A DNA stretch of 64,000 nucleotides, from positions 1 through 64,000 of the forward strand of contig CAVPOU010000027.1 in NCBI GenBank assembly GCA_963707125.1, read 5' to 3'. The position numbers and the translations under genes are program-made. The notes under the pieces are model-generated. The model did not search any database and had not been told where the DNA came from. It saw nothing but the letters and a program-made list of their open reading frames with translations. Numbering within the stretch: the first letter of the stretch is position 1; every line of letters begins with the position of its first letter. Below, piece after piece: positions 18,824-27,519 of this stretch. The stretch comes from CAVPDE01 sp963707125. GTDB lineage: Bacteria; Desulfobacterota; DSM-4660; Desulfatiglandales; HGW-15.

Positions 18824-20019
18824 GAAGACTTCTCCCACAGGGTTTTGATCCTGTCCAGGAGCTGATCCGCGACCTCCTGTTTGGGCATCAGCGGTAAGTC
18901 CTCCATGTGCCCGTCGCGGTAAACGATTTTCACGGCATTGGTGTCCGCCTCAAATCCTGCGTCTTCCCTGGACACATCGTTCACCACAATCAAGTCGAGA
19001 TTCTTTTTCTTCAGTTTCTCTTTGGCATTCGCTATGAAATCCTGCGTTTCCGCAGCAAAGCCCACCAGAAGGCACCGGCTGTTCCCCTGCATGCAGCCCA
19101 GCTCTGCCAGAATATCGGGATTCTCTACCAGTTCAAGCGTCTGAACGCCTCGTCCCTTCTTAATCTTGTGCTCAGAGGTCTCCTTGGGTCTCCAATCAAG
19201 CACAGCCGCCGCCTTGATGATCACATCATACTGCCCGCAGTCGGCCAGAACCGTCCGCCTCATTTCTTCGGCGGTCTTCACGCGACTCAAGGCAACATCC
19301 CTCGGCGGCTTTAGAGCCGTCGGCCCGCTCACCAGAGTGACCTTTGCCCCCCTCCTTCTGGCTGCCCTGGCCAGAGCATATCCCATCTTGCCGCTTGACC
19401 GGTTGCTCATGTATCGGACCGGGTCAAGGGGCTCCAGAGTCGCACCCGCCGTCACAAGGATCCTGAGCCCCGAAAGATCTTGCTTGGAAAGGAGCATCCT
19501 TGCTTCTTCCACAATGTCTTCCGGCTCCGGAAGTCGCCCCGGGCCCTCGGTGCGGCAGGCCAGTTCTCCGGCCTCCGGCTCCATGATCGCACATCCTCTG
19601 GCTTTGAGGATTCGCAGATTCTCCTGCACCGCAGGATGGAGGTACATCCGGCTGTTCATGGAAGGGCAGACCAGGACTCTCGCTGTAGCCGCGATCACCA
19701 GGGTTGAAAGAAAATCATCGCCGATCCCATGGGCCATTTTACCGATGAAATTCGCAGTGGCTGGGGCAATGATGATCAGGTCGGAGTCCTGCCCCCAGGT
19801 GATGTGATCCAGGGGATGGGTTTCGGGACTCCACATATCCGCAATCACCCGGTTCCCCGAGAGGGTTTCGAGAGTCAGCGGCGTGATGAACTTCGTCGCG
19901 TGGTGAGTCATGGCCACTTTCGTGACCGCCCCCTCTTTTGCAAGGAGTCTCACCAGCTCTGCCGCCTTGTAGGCTGCAATACCCCCTGTAACTCCAACAA
20001 TGACTTTTCTGCCGTTCAT
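18820..20019 (-). CDS. coaBC: Bifunctional phosphopantothenoylcysteine decarboxylase / phosphopantothenate-cysteine ligase
   Basis: A 399-residue coenzyme A biosynthesis enzyme. The N-terminal FMN-binding CoaC part (about 1-185) shows VGVTGGIAAYKAAELVRLL, HHATKFITPLTLETLSG, APATANFIGKMAHGIGDD, PSMNSRMY and ACRTEGPGRLPEP with the catalytic Cys. The CoaB ligase part (about 186-399) shows ILVTAGATLEPLDPVRYMSNRSSGKMG, KAAAVLDWRP and VGFAAETQD, followed by IVVNDVSR. Length is normal. It overlaps the UDG start by four bases and begins six bases after the lipoprotein stop, so lipoprotein-coaBC-UDG-nfeD-slipin probably form one transcript. Confidence 0.96.
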   Translation of the reverse strand: MNGRKVIVGVTGGIAAYKAAELVRLLAKEGAVTKVAMTHHATKFITPLTLETLSGNRVIADMWSPETHPLDHITWGQDSDLIIIAPATANFIGKMAHGIGDDFLSTLVIAATARVLVCPSMNSRMYLHPAVQENLRILKARGCAIMEPEAGELACRTEGPGRLPEPEDIVEEARMLLSKQDLSGLRILVTAGATLEPLDPVRYMSNRSSGKMGYALARAARRRGAKVTLVSGPTALKPPRDVALSRVKTAEEMRRTVLADCGQYDVIIKAAAVLDWRPKETSEHKIKKGRGVQTLELVENPDILAELGCMQGNSRCLLVGFAAETQDFIANAKEKLKKKNLDLIVVNDVSREDAGFEADTNAVKIVYRDGHMEDLPLMPKQEVADQLLDRIKTLWEKSS

Positions 20020-20025
20020 GGAGCC

Positions 20026-20835
20026 TCAATGTTTTTCAATAGATTTGAAAAACCCTGCCACCTCTTCATATTCCTCTTCGTCCGCCTTGGTCGACCATGA
20101 ATCCTGAAAATTCAACTGTTCTTTGATCTTTTTCCCCACCTCATCCGTTTCACTTCTATTTTTGAAAAAACCCACACGGAGCCGCATGTAATCTTTCCCT
20201 TGGACATTGGCGCGCACAATATAAACCGGGTACCCTTGCTTCACCAGGGTCACGGCAGGAGGGGTGATCTCTGCGCTGCTCGTGCTCGAAAGCACATTGA
20301 CGACCCACAGATTCCCTGTCGCCTTCTTGAGACTCGCCCTGGCTTCGTTTGAGGTAATGACCTTGAGCTTTGTTCCTTGGGGAAGCTCCCGGTCAGGAAG
20401 GTCCTCTCCTGTCGCCCATTCTCCCAGCTTGTCCCTGTTCAGGCGCAAGAGAATGGGCCACTTCAGAGGATCCTTTAAGACATCCGTTCGAGCGGCGATG
20501 CTTGAAAGACTATCCCCTTTCTTGACCACGTAGAAGCCCGGCTCATCCTTTTCCTTTTTCTCCGAAGCTACCTTCTTGTCTTCTGCTTCAGGTTTTGGCA
20601 CTATGCCGGGTTTCTCCGGGGAAACGGCCGGTTTCTCCATTGGAGCCTTTTCCGCAACCTGAGGCTTCTTCTCTTCGGCAAAAGCCGTGGTCGGCTTTTC
20701 AATGTCCGCCGTCGAAGGCTTTATGGGTTGCACCACCTTTGGCGGAGTCGTCTGCGCCGGCGGTTGATCCTCGCCCGAGCAAGCGCCCAACGCGAACAGC
20801 AACACAATGAAGATTCTCACCAATGAAACCTTCAT
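20026..20835 (-). CDS. LysM and SPOR domain lipoprotein
   Basis: A 269-residue exported lipoprotein. The signal peptide ends in a lipobox FALGAC with Cys19, followed by a Pro/Lys/Glu-rich linker (about 25-95). A LysM domain starts at YVVKKGDSLSSIAART, and a C-terminal SPOR-like domain (NVLSSTSSAEITPPAVTLVKQGYPVYIVRA ... YMRLRVGFFKNRSET) ends the protein. Both domains bind peptidoglycan, so it should sit in the outer envelope at the wall or division site. GGAGG precedes the ATG. It heads the coaBC-UDG-nfeD-slipin run. Domain naming is from pattern alone. Confidence 0.85.
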   Translation of the reverse strand: MKVSLVRIFIVLLFALGACSGEDQPPAQTTPPKVVQPIKPSTADIEKPTTAFAEEKKPQVAEKAPMEKPAVSPEKPGIVPKPEAEDKKVASEKKEKDEPGFYVVKKGDSLSSIAARTDVLKDPLKWPILLRLNRDKLGEWATGEDLPDRELPQGTKLKVITSNEARASLKKATGNLWVVNVLSSTSSAEITPPAVTLVKQGYPVYIVRANVQGKDYMRLRVGFFKNRSETDEVGKKIKEQLNFQDSWSTKADEEEYEEVAGFFKSIEKH

Positions 20836-20923
20836 CCCTTCCTCCCATGAATTGAGCGAAGCCTTAAGCTAAGGAAAATCAAAGGGAAACGACACCCTTT
20901 TGAGGATCGTCTATCGATTTTCC

Positions 20924-20952
20924 ATTAAACCGCAAAAATGACCGCTTGACAA
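20924..20952 (-). promoter_or_regulatory. Candidate sigma70 promoter for the lipoprotein-coaBC operon
   Basis: On the minus strand TTGTCA (20952-20947), 17 bases, TTTAAT (20929-20924). The lipoprotein start is about 82 bases below the predicted start site. Each hexamer matches 5 of 6. The remaining 233-base gap to tctA (20836-21068) holds no gene. Confidence 0.5.
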
Positions 20953-21068
20953 CAGAAAACTGGCCATGATGGCTCTCAGGAGCGGTGGCAGGGTCGGGCC
21001 AAGGCATGCAGAGGAAACAGAGCAATGGAATTCTGTCCCGGATTGGAGAAATCAAGAAGTTCCGGCCG

Positions 21069-22568
21069 TCACTCGCGAAAGGCCTCTTCACGTTTTTTGT
21101 GCATGGCCGGAAGGCTCGCGGCAATGATCGCGAGCGCGCCGAGCGCGAGCAGCGTAGCGCTGATCGGGCGCGTGATAAACACCATGGGATCGCCGCGCGA
21201 GAGCAGCAAGGCCCGGCGCATGTATTCCTCCATCATCGGGCCGAGGATGAACGCGAGCAGCATGGGCGCCGGCTCGCAATCCAGTTTGACGAAAAGGTAC
21301 CCCAGCACCGCGAAGAAAGCCATGACATAGATGTCGAACTCGGTGTTGTTCAGGCTGAATACACCGATGCTGCAGAAAACGAGGATGGCCGGGAACAGCA
21401 ACTGGTAAGGCACGCTCACAATGCGGACCCACATGCCGATCATGGGGAGGTTCAGGATGACGAGGAAGAGATTACCAAACCACATGGACACGATGATGCC
21501 CCAGAAGAGCTTCGGCTGCTCGGTGATCACCGACGGTCCGGGCTGAATGCCCTGGATAATCATCGCACCGATCATGAGCGCCATCACGGGGTTCGAGGGG
21601 ATGCCGAGAGTGAGCATGGGGATGAAAGAGGTCTGGGCCCCGGCATTGTTGGCCGATTCCGGGGCGGCAACGCCTTCGATCGCACCCTTGCCGAATTCCT
21701 TGGAGTTTTTCGAAACCTTCTTTTCTATGGCATAGGCTGCGAAGGAGCCCAGAATGGAGCCGCTGCCGGGCAGAATGCCGAGAGCCGAACCGATGGCGGT
21801 CCCTCGCAGAATAGGGCCGATCATACGCTTCCAGTCCTCCCGGGTGGGCATCAGGTTGGCGACTTTTTTTACCACCGTCGAACGGTCTCCCTCGTTCTCC
21901 AGATTGCGTGTGATCTCCGCAAGACCGAACATGCCCATGGCGACCACAACGAATCCAATCCCGTCCGCGAGTCGCAGAATCCCGAACGTGAACCGCTGGG
22001 CTCCGGAATTGACATCCGTGCCGACCAGTCCCAGAAGCAGTCCCAGGACGACCATGCCTGCGGCATGGAGGAGCGACCCTCTTGCCAGAACAATTGCGGC
22101 GAGGAGACCCAGAACCATGAGGGAGAAAAACTCCGCAGGACCGAACTTGAGCGCAACAGCAGCCAGGGGAGGGGCAAAGAGCGCAAGGATGATCGTTGCC
22201 ACGGTGCCCGCGAAAAAGGAGCCGACCGCGGCCGTGGTCAGGGCTACGCCGGCGCGACCCTGACGGGCCATCTGGTACCCGTCCAGGGCCGTGACCACAG
22301 AAGCCGCTTCACCCGGTACATTGACCAGGATGGAGGTCGTAGAGCCGCCGTACTGGGAGCCGTAGTAAATGCCCGCAAGCATGATCAGAGCGGAGACCGG
22401 AGGCAGGGTAAAGGTGACCGGCAGCAGCATGGCAATGGTCGCCGTGGGTCCGAGGCCGGGCAGCACGCCGATCAGGGTTCCGAGAAAGACGCCGATCAGA
22501 CAATAAAGCAGGTTGAGCGGCGTCAGTGAGGTCGAAAGGCCTAATCCAAGGTTGGCAAGAAGTTCCAT
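21069..22568 (-). CDS. tctA: Tripartite tricarboxylate transporter large permease TctA
   Basis: A 499-residue membrane permease of the TTT family with about eleven or twelve hydrophobic segments. The family signatures GVLPGLGPTATIAMLLP near residue 35 and IYYGSQYGGSTTSILVNVPGE near residue 70 are present, and the related GILPGSGSILGSFAAYAIEKK occurs in the second half. With TctB and TctC it performs ion-driven uptake of carboxylates. The order tctC-tctB-tctA on the minus strand with short gaps is a complete system. The ligand is not predictable. Base composition looks GC-rich, as for tctC. Confidence 0.95.
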   Translation of the reverse strand: MELLANLGLGLSTSLTPLNLLYCLIGVFLGTLIGVLPGLGPTATIAMLLPVTFTLPPVSALIMLAGIYYGSQYGGSTTSILVNVPGEAASVVTALDGYQMARQGRAGVALTTAAVGSFFAGTVATIILALFAPPLAAVALKFGPAEFFSLMVLGLLAAIVLARGSLLHAAGMVVLGLLLGLVGTDVNSGAQRFTFGILRLADGIGFVVVAMGMFGLAEITRNLENEGDRSTVVKKVANLMPTREDWKRMIGPILRGTAIGSALGILPGSGSILGSFAAYAIEKKVSKNSKEFGKGAIEGVAAPESANNAGAQTSFIPMLTLGIPSNPVMALMIGAMIIQGIQPGPSVITEQPKLFWGIIVSMWFGNLFLVILNLPMIGMWVRIVSVPYQLLFPAILVFCSIGVFSLNNTEFDIYVMAFFAVLGYLFVKLDCEPAPMLLAFILGPMMEEYMRRALLLSRGDPMVFITRPISATLLALGALAIIAASLPAMHKKREEAFRE

Positions 22569-22592
22569 AACGCCTCAGTGAACACTATCATG

Positions 22593-23054
22593 TCAATTTC
22601 CGAACCATGATCCCAGAATCGGAAGCGGCACCCCCAGGCCTTTCAGGAATATGACGATACAGAAGACGGTTATCCCGACCGCCTCGGCAAGCGAGGTTTT
22701 CCAGCTGAACCGGACGCTCGCAGAGGCGCTGACGATCACCAGAAGGGGCAGTGCAATGATCAATCCGGCGCCGCGCACGATCATCCCGAACAGGAGGGTC
22801 GAGGCAACGATCAGGACGAGCCCTTTCCATGCGACGACACCGATCGGGCTGCCCGATTTGAAAAAGGATCGAAGGACGGAGATGATTCCGATAACCATGA
22901 GCAGGACGCTCAGAAGGGTCGGGAAATAAGCCGGGCCCATCTTCAGCGCAGTGCCCATGTCGTAATCCCTGCTGATGATCAAAGCCCCGGACCCGACAAA
23001 GATGTAGATGAAGCCGGTCCAGAAATCCTTCGCATTGCGTGCGATGGGGTTCAA
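22593..23054 (-). CDS. tctB: Tripartite tricarboxylate transporter small permease TctB
   Basis: A 153-residue protein with four hydrophobic segments, the size and layout of TctB. The N-terminal region carries DFWTGFIYIFVGSGALIISRDYDMGTALKMGPAYFP, typical of the family. The start is TTG at 23054, set by AGGAGGAGG just upstream, and there is no better ATG. It lies 24 bases before tctA and 54 bases after tctC. Confidence 0.9.
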   Translation of the reverse strand: MNPIARNAKDFWTGFIYIFVGSGALIISRDYDMGTALKMGPAYFPTLLSVLLMVIGIISVLRSFFKSGSPIGVVAWKGLVLIVASTLLFGMIVRGAGLIIALPLLVIVSASASVRFSWKTSLAEAVGITVFCIVIFLKGLGVPLPILGSWFGN

Positions 23055-23108
23055 AACCTCCTCCTTACCCGTTAACCCGGCGGAACATCAACAACCCCCG
23101 CAATCCCA

Positions 23109-24086
23109 TCAGTCGGCGTAGACACCCGCTTTCTTGATGATCGGCCCCCACTTCTCGATTTCGGCTTTGAGGTGCGCTCGCAGCGCCTCCGGAGTGGCCT
23201 GGTCCGGCGCCACGGCCTCGGCGCCCAGCTCCGCATAGCGTTGTTTCAGGTTGGCGTCCTTCAACGCCTCCTGCAGGGCCTTTGAAAGTTTGTCGATGAT
23301 CGGTTTCGGCGTGGCCTTCGGCGCATACAGAGCATGCCAAACCGTCATCTTGTAGTTCGGAAGGCCGGCTTCCTTCATGGTCGGAACCTCGGGCATGGAA
23401 GGGAGCCTTTGAGGCGTGGTCACGGCGTAGACCTGGATTTTACCGGCCTTGATGTGACTGGTGGTGTTGGTGGTCTGGTCGATCATGAAGTCCACCTGGC
23501 CGCCGAGGAGGTCGTTCATGGCAGGACCCGTGCCCTTGTAAGGAATGGTGGTGAGATCCGTCTCGATCTCGGTCATGAACAGCAACCCCGCCAGGTGCGA
23601 AGCGGAGCCCACGCCCGCGTTGGCCAAGTTGACCTTGGCCTTGTTGGCCTTGACGTAGGTGATCAGCTCCTTGAGGTCCTTGGGCGGGAAATCCTTCTTC
23701 GCGACCAGCGTCATGGCCCCGTCGTTGATCAGGCCGACGGGCTCGAAGTCCGTGATCGGATCGTAGGTCAGCTTGCGGTAGAGGGCAGGAGCGGTGGCGT
23801 GGCCGATATGGTGCACAAAGAGCGTGTACCCGTCCGGCGCCGCTTGCGCCACGCGGGCGGCTCCGATGGTCCCTCCTGCGCCGGCCACATTCTCCACGAT
23901 GACCTGGGTCTTGAGAGAGGCGCTCATGGTTTGGGCCAGCAGCCGGGCGACCGTATCGGACGGGCCGCCGGCTGAGAAGGGCACAATGATGGTGATCACT
24001 TTTGAAGGATACTCTGCGGCATTCGCCTGCGCCGCACCGAGGAAAAGAAAAGAAGACATGAGCATCAGCAAAACCTTGCGGATCAT
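23109..24086 (-). CDS. tctC: Tripartite tricarboxylate transporter substrate-binding protein (Bug family)
   Basis: A 325-residue periplasmic receptor. A signal peptide runs to about residue 25 (FLFLGAAQANA). The mature protein begins with the Bug-family pattern TIIVPFSAGGPSDTVARLLA, and later shows GAGGTIGAARVAQAAPDGYTL, DFEPVGLI and the GQVDFMIDQ segment. ATG at 24086 is chosen for the strong AGGGAGGTGG upstream. The first gene of tctCBA. Bug receptors bind diverse carboxylates; the ligand here is unknown. A single complete TTT locus in a Desulfobacterota-like genome with GC-rich codons could reflect transfer. Confidence 0.93.
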   Translation of the reverse strand: MIRKVLLMLMSSFLFLGAAQANAAEYPSKVITIIVPFSAGGPSDTVARLLAQTMSASLKTQVIVENVAGAGGTIGAARVAQAAPDGYTLFVHHIGHATAPALYRKLTYDPITDFEPVGLINDGAMTLVAKKDFPPKDLKELITYVKANKAKVNLANAGVGSASHLAGLLFMTEIETDLTTIPYKGTGPAMNDLLGGQVDFMIDQTTNTTSHIKAGKIQVYAVTTPQRLPSMPEVPTMKEAGLPNYKMTVWHALYAPKATPKPIIDKLSKALQEALKDANLKQRYAELGAEAVAPDQATPEALRAHLKAEIEKWGPIIKKAGVYAD

Positions 24087-24215
24087 GGCCCACCTCCCTA
24101 CTGGAAAATCAATGAACAATGAACGGTTTTCTTAACCCAAAACGACACCCCAAGCGAGCATTAATCCGAAATGCCAGGAGTGTCAAGCCAAAACTCAAAA
24201 GCGACAACAGTCTCC

Positions 24216-24245
24216 TTGACACGGGCTCGCGCACTCTCCTATACT
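24216..24245 (+). promoter_or_regulatory. Sigma70-type promoter for the PurD-like gene
   Basis: TTGACA (24216-24221), 18 bases, TATACT (24240-24245). The PurD-like start is at 24359, so the leader would be about 105 bases. It is the only clear signal in the gap 24087-24358. Confidence 0.55.
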
Positions 24246-24358
24246 CGCTTCGCTTGAGAGTCCCAGCAAGAGCCTTCCTTATTGGTCTTGCACAACAGAT
24301 AGCCGACTCAGGGTATGTCCCGTCTTGCTACTAAAAACGACCTCTTGGATGGTGGATC

Positions 24359-25717
24359 ATGAAAGTATTGGTTTACGGTTCTGGCGGCAGGGATCACTGC
24401 CTGGCTGACACTTATGCCGACAGTCAACATGTGGACAAGGTCTACTTTACGCCGGGAAATCCCGGGGTAAACTTCACCTCCAAAGGCAAGAGAGGGCTCA
24501 TCGAACTCGTCAAACTGGCCGACTTCAGCCGGCTGGCGGACTTCTGCATCGAGAAGGGAGTCAACCTGGTTGATGTGGGATCGGAAAACCCCCTGGAGGA
24601 GGGGCTTATCGACGTCCTCAATGAGAGGGGGATTAGGACCGTGGGTCCCCAAAAGGCATTCAGCCGGTTGGAGAGCGACAGAGCCTTCACCGATGATCTT
24701 CTCAGGAAGATCGGTGTCCCCAAACCGGAGTACCAGGTCTTTGATGATCCGGACAAGGCGAAAGAGTACGCGCGCAACATCGGATATCAGGTTGTGGTCA
24801 AGGCGAACGGCCTGGCTGCCGGAAAGGGAGCCATTGTCTGCGACGATGTGCAGGATGCTGAGGCAGCTATTCAGAGCATCATGGTTGAGAAGATCTTTGG
24901 CGATTCAGGGAATCGGGTAGTCATTGAGGAAAGAAAGTATGGAACGGAAATCTCCTTTTTCGCCTACCTCGATGGCCGCCATGTCCTGCCCCTCAGGATG
25001 TTCGCGCAGGACTACAAGCCTGCTTTTGACCCTGAGAATCTTGCAGCGATTCAGGACTTCGGCGGGAACCTAAATACGGGCGGGACAGGGTGTTACTGTC
25101 CTCACAGGCTACTGAGCCCATGGCTCGTCAACCGCATCATCAAGGAAATCGTCAACCCTACCGTCAACGCCGTTTACAACCAACTCGGCTGGGTTTACAA
25201 GGGGGTGCTCTACTTCGGCCTCAACCTGGATCCCTATGATCACCTTGATGTGTTCGAAATCAATGTCAGACACGGAGATCCGGAGTGGGAAGTGCTGGCT
25301 AGGAAGCTCAGCACAGATCTCTTCGAGCTGGGAACGGCCGTCTGGGAAGGAACGCTCGACCGCATCAAACAAATCTGGAACCAGCAGCACTATGTGGATG
25401 TGATTGCCATGGAAGGGCGGTCTAAAGCCTCGCGAGGGTGGAACAAGGGCTATCCGGGCCGCTATGGCAAAGGTCACCGCATTGCCGGTCTCGATGATAT
25501 GGAAAGAGGCATCGCCCTCTACTTTGCCGGTGTGGATGAAGATCCTGAAAAGGGTCTCGTCACTTACGGTGGCAGGGTTCTCCATGTCGTTGCCGGGGAT
25601 ACCACATTGGAAGGAGCAAGAGACAAGGCTTACAGGAACATTCGAAAGATCGGTTTCCTCGATCACTACAACGACCATGCCAACTGTATGCGGTTCAGGG
25701 AAACCATCGGTCTTTAG
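24359..25717 (+). CDS. Phosphoribosylamine-glycine ligase-like ATP-grasp protein (divergent PurD)
   Basis: A 452-residue ATP-grasp protein with the PurD order of domains. The N-domain is MKVLVYGSGGRDHCLA (canonical GGREHALA), then PGNPG, GVNLVDVGSENPLEEGL, KANGLAAGKGAIVCDD with the ATP-grasp lysines, TGGTGCYCPH (canonical TGGMGAYSP) and FEINVRHGDPEWEV (canonical EFNxRFGDPE). Several near-invariant PurD positions differ and the protein is about 25 residues longer, so it may act on a different amine and acid. It could equally be the functional GARS of this lineage. It has its own promoter. Neighbours are not purine genes. A perfect hairpin spans the stop codon. Confidence 0.8.
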   Translation: MKVLVYGSGGRDHCLADTYADSQHVDKVYFTPGNPGVNFTSKGKRGLIELVKLADFSRLADFCIEKGVNLVDVGSENPLEEGLIDVLNERGIRTVGPQKAFSRLESDRAFTDDLLRKIGVPKPEYQVFDDPDKAKEYARNIGYQVVVKANGLAAGKGAIVCDDVQDAEAAIQSIMVEKIFGDSGNRVVIEERKYGTEISFFAYLDGRHVLPLRMFAQDYKPAFDPENLAAIQDFGGNLNTGGTGCYCPHRLLSPWLVNRIIKEIVNPTVNAVYNQLGWVYKGVLYFGLNLDPYDHLDVFEINVRHGDPEWEVLARKLSTDLFELGTAVWEGTLDRIKQIWNQQHYVDVIAMEGRSKASRGWNKGYPGRYGKGHRIAGLDDMERGIALYFAGVDEDPEKGLVTYGGRVLHVVAGDTTLEGARDKAYRNIRKIGFLDHYNDHANCMRFRETIGL

Positions 25718-25735
25718 GGCACAGCCCTAAAGACC
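25709..25735 (+). terminator. Perfect 12-bp hairpin spanning the PurD-like stop codon
   Basis: Arms GGTCTTTAGGGC (25709-25720) and GCCCTAAAGACC (25724-25735) with a 3-base ACA loop. The left arm contains the TAG stop. No T-run follows, so it may stabilise the 3' end or need Rho rather than being a classical terminator. Confidence 0.5.
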
Positions 25736-25737
25736 AG

Positions 25738-25929
25738 TCAACAGTAATCAGTAAGTAAGCAGTAAACGATAGCAACCAATTAACACAATGAAGCCCACCG
25801 CTGCTCCGCCAAAGCGGGACAGCATATCCGGGCCAAGGCGAATGAATCGGCAAGACACCTAGGTGCTCCGCCCTTGCTCTTGGCTGTCTGCTGCTGGCTC
25901 TTCACTGATCACTGTTCACTGATTACTTC
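25738..25929. repeat. Low-complexity inverted repeat, family E copy 1
   Basis: Left side AGTCAACAGTAATCAGTAAG, right side CTGATCACTGTTCACTGATTAC: inverted, AC/AG/GT-rich short words. Similar simple inverted pairs occur at 49018-49125 and 56206-56344. It separates the convergent PurD-like and radical SAM genes; no gene in between. Confidence 0.6.
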
Positions 25930-27225
25930 TTATCTTACTGGTCGATTGAAATACCCCAGCTCCAGTTTCGGAAATTCCTGCTTCAATAGAGAAACCATCT
26001 TTTTCATTCCAACCGCCTTTGACCTGCCTTTCGGCATTTTTTCCACGTAGAGCTGCGGATCAATACACAGATTTTTCAGATGAACAAAGTTGAGCCCTGT
26101 CTTGCGGATAAGATCGGTGAGCGCCTCGATTTCATCTTCCTGGTCCGTGACCCCGGGAAACACGAGGTAATTGATCATGGTGTAGAGGTCCATTTTTCTT
26201 GACAGTTCAATGGAGGACACCACGTCATCGAAATCATAGTCCATGGGCCTGTAATAGGCGCGGTAGAGATCCCGGCGGCAGCTGTTGATGCTGATCCGTA
26301 TGGAGTCAAGCCCGCTTTCTGCAACCTGGCGAACTCGGTCGGGCCAGCTCCCGTTGGTGTTCAGATTGATCGTCCCCTTGGAAGTCCTCTCTCTGATTTG
26401 CCGGATGCTCTCAGCGATCAGCTCGTACTCTGTCAGGGGTTCCCCTTCGCAACCCTGGCCAAAACTGACAATGGCTTCCTCCGCGTGATGGAGATGCCTC
26501 ACCGCAAGAGAGACGATTTCCTCAACCGCTGGTTTGAAGGAGATCCTTTGATGAGAGGCAGTGCACGATGGATCCTTCTGAAGCGAAAGACACCCCAGGC
26601 ATTCTGAGTTGCATCCCCGGCTGACGGGCAGGGGCGCCTCCCACCTCCCCAGAAAGAGATTCTTTGCCGCAAAACAGTGATTGTTGGTCGCACAGGCTAA
26701 AAGGTGCTCCAGGAGCGGGCCTTGCCCATGCTTTTTCTTGTAGCCTCTGATGGCAGAAACAAGTTTTCTGTCATCGTAATGGCGGGGATCCCACTTGTGG
26801 TTGTATTCAATTCTGAAGCCTGCAGCCCAGTAATGACCTTCCCTGAAGCCGACGGCCGTGTAGGCCCACATGGGAAGGAGATACTCCTTTGGATTGTAAT
26901 CCACGGCCGGAAGATGGGTTCGCACAATGCCGGGCTCCAGGAACGCTGCGACACCGTAACATCTTTCCGTTACCCCGTTCACCTTTACCTTCGGGACCGT
27001 CCTGTACTCGCCCGTCTCAGGATCAAGTCCCACAGGAGGACAATCCGGGATGAAGAACAGCTTGCTGAATTCAGGCATGGGGATGAGATCTTCTTCTTCC
27101 ACAGGGATAGGAGTGTCCCCGGAAAATCCGGCCATTCGGAAGTGAGGATGCTCGAATACCCGGCCCCTGCCGTCCGCATAGAGCATAAAGGGAAGATCTG
27201 GTGGGCGGTCCTGTTTCTTTTTCAT
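25930..27225 (-). CDS. Radical SAM protein with long N-terminal region
   Basis: A 431-residue radical SAM enzyme. The cluster motif CNSECLGC (CxxxCxxC) is at about residue 220, unusually far in. It is followed by a GQGCEGEPL (GGE-like) SAM site, a NLNTNGSWP strand and an ISINSCRRDLYRAYYRP segment. The first 200 residues, with no family I recognise, may bind substrate: they contain YADGRGRVFEHPHFRMAG and an ACATNNHCFAAKNLF stretch with extra Cys. The start at 27225 (ATG) is chosen over 27276. Substrate is unknown. It converges with the PurD-like gene and is followed by an inverted repeat. Confidence 0.8.
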   Translation of the reverse strand: MKKKQDRPPDLPFMLYADGRGRVFEHPHFRMAGFSGDTPIPVEEEDLIPMPEFSKLFFIPDCPPVGLDPETGEYRTVPKVKVNGVTERCYGVAAFLEPGIVRTHLPAVDYNPKEYLLPMWAYTAVGFREGHYWAAGFRIEYNHKWDPRHYDDRKLVSAIRGYKKKHGQGPLLEHLLACATNNHCFAAKNLFLGRWEAPLPVSRGCNSECLGCLSLQKDPSCTASHQRISFKPAVEEIVSLAVRHLHHAEEAIVSFGQGCEGEPLTEYELIAESIRQIRERTSKGTINLNTNGSWPDRVRQVAESGLDSIRISINSCRRDLYRAYYRPMDYDFDDVVSSIELSRKMDLYTMINYLVFPGVTDQEDEIEALTDLIRKTGLNFVHLKNLCIDPQLYVEKMPKGRSKAVGMKKMVSLLKQEFPKLELGYFNRPVR

Positions 27226-27341
27226 TGTCTGCCTGTTTGATTCATACAATCCCCCGGCTTTCAAGTCAATCATCACCCCCTTTACCGCGGAGGGGCTTTT
27301 GATGTATAAGGATTAATGCGTTTGTAAGAAGTCACCAAAAC

Positions 27342-27412
27342 CGTCGCCCCGGCGGAAGCCGGGGTCCAGAAGGGTTTGTTTTTCCTGGATTCCGGCTTTC
27401 GCCGGAATGACG
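27342..27412. repeat. Dispersed inverted repeat, family D copy 2
   Basis: CGTCGCCCCGGCGGAAGCCGGGG, then CTGGATTCCGGCTTTCGCCGG followed by AATGACG. It lies between the divergent radical SAM and histidine kinase genes (27226-27519) and no gene is seen there. It may act as a stem-loop or be inert. Confidence 0.75.
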
Positions 27413-27519
27413 GAATAGCCCACTCTCTGGCTTTTTAGGCGGCCTTCAGAATTATTCGCGGCCAGGGATCTTTCGCTCTTCGGCGAACAAGTCATGTCAT
27501 AGAGGGACGTCCTCATCTC

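Noticed and set aside
20985..22529. Long plus-strand open frame of 514 codons, very rich in Arg, Gln, His and Asp
   Set aside because: Antisense shadow of tctA; composition is typical of reading a membrane-protein gene backwards.
24359..25717. Purine biosynthesis operon
   Set aside because: Only one PurD-like gene is present, with altered motifs and no purine neighbours.
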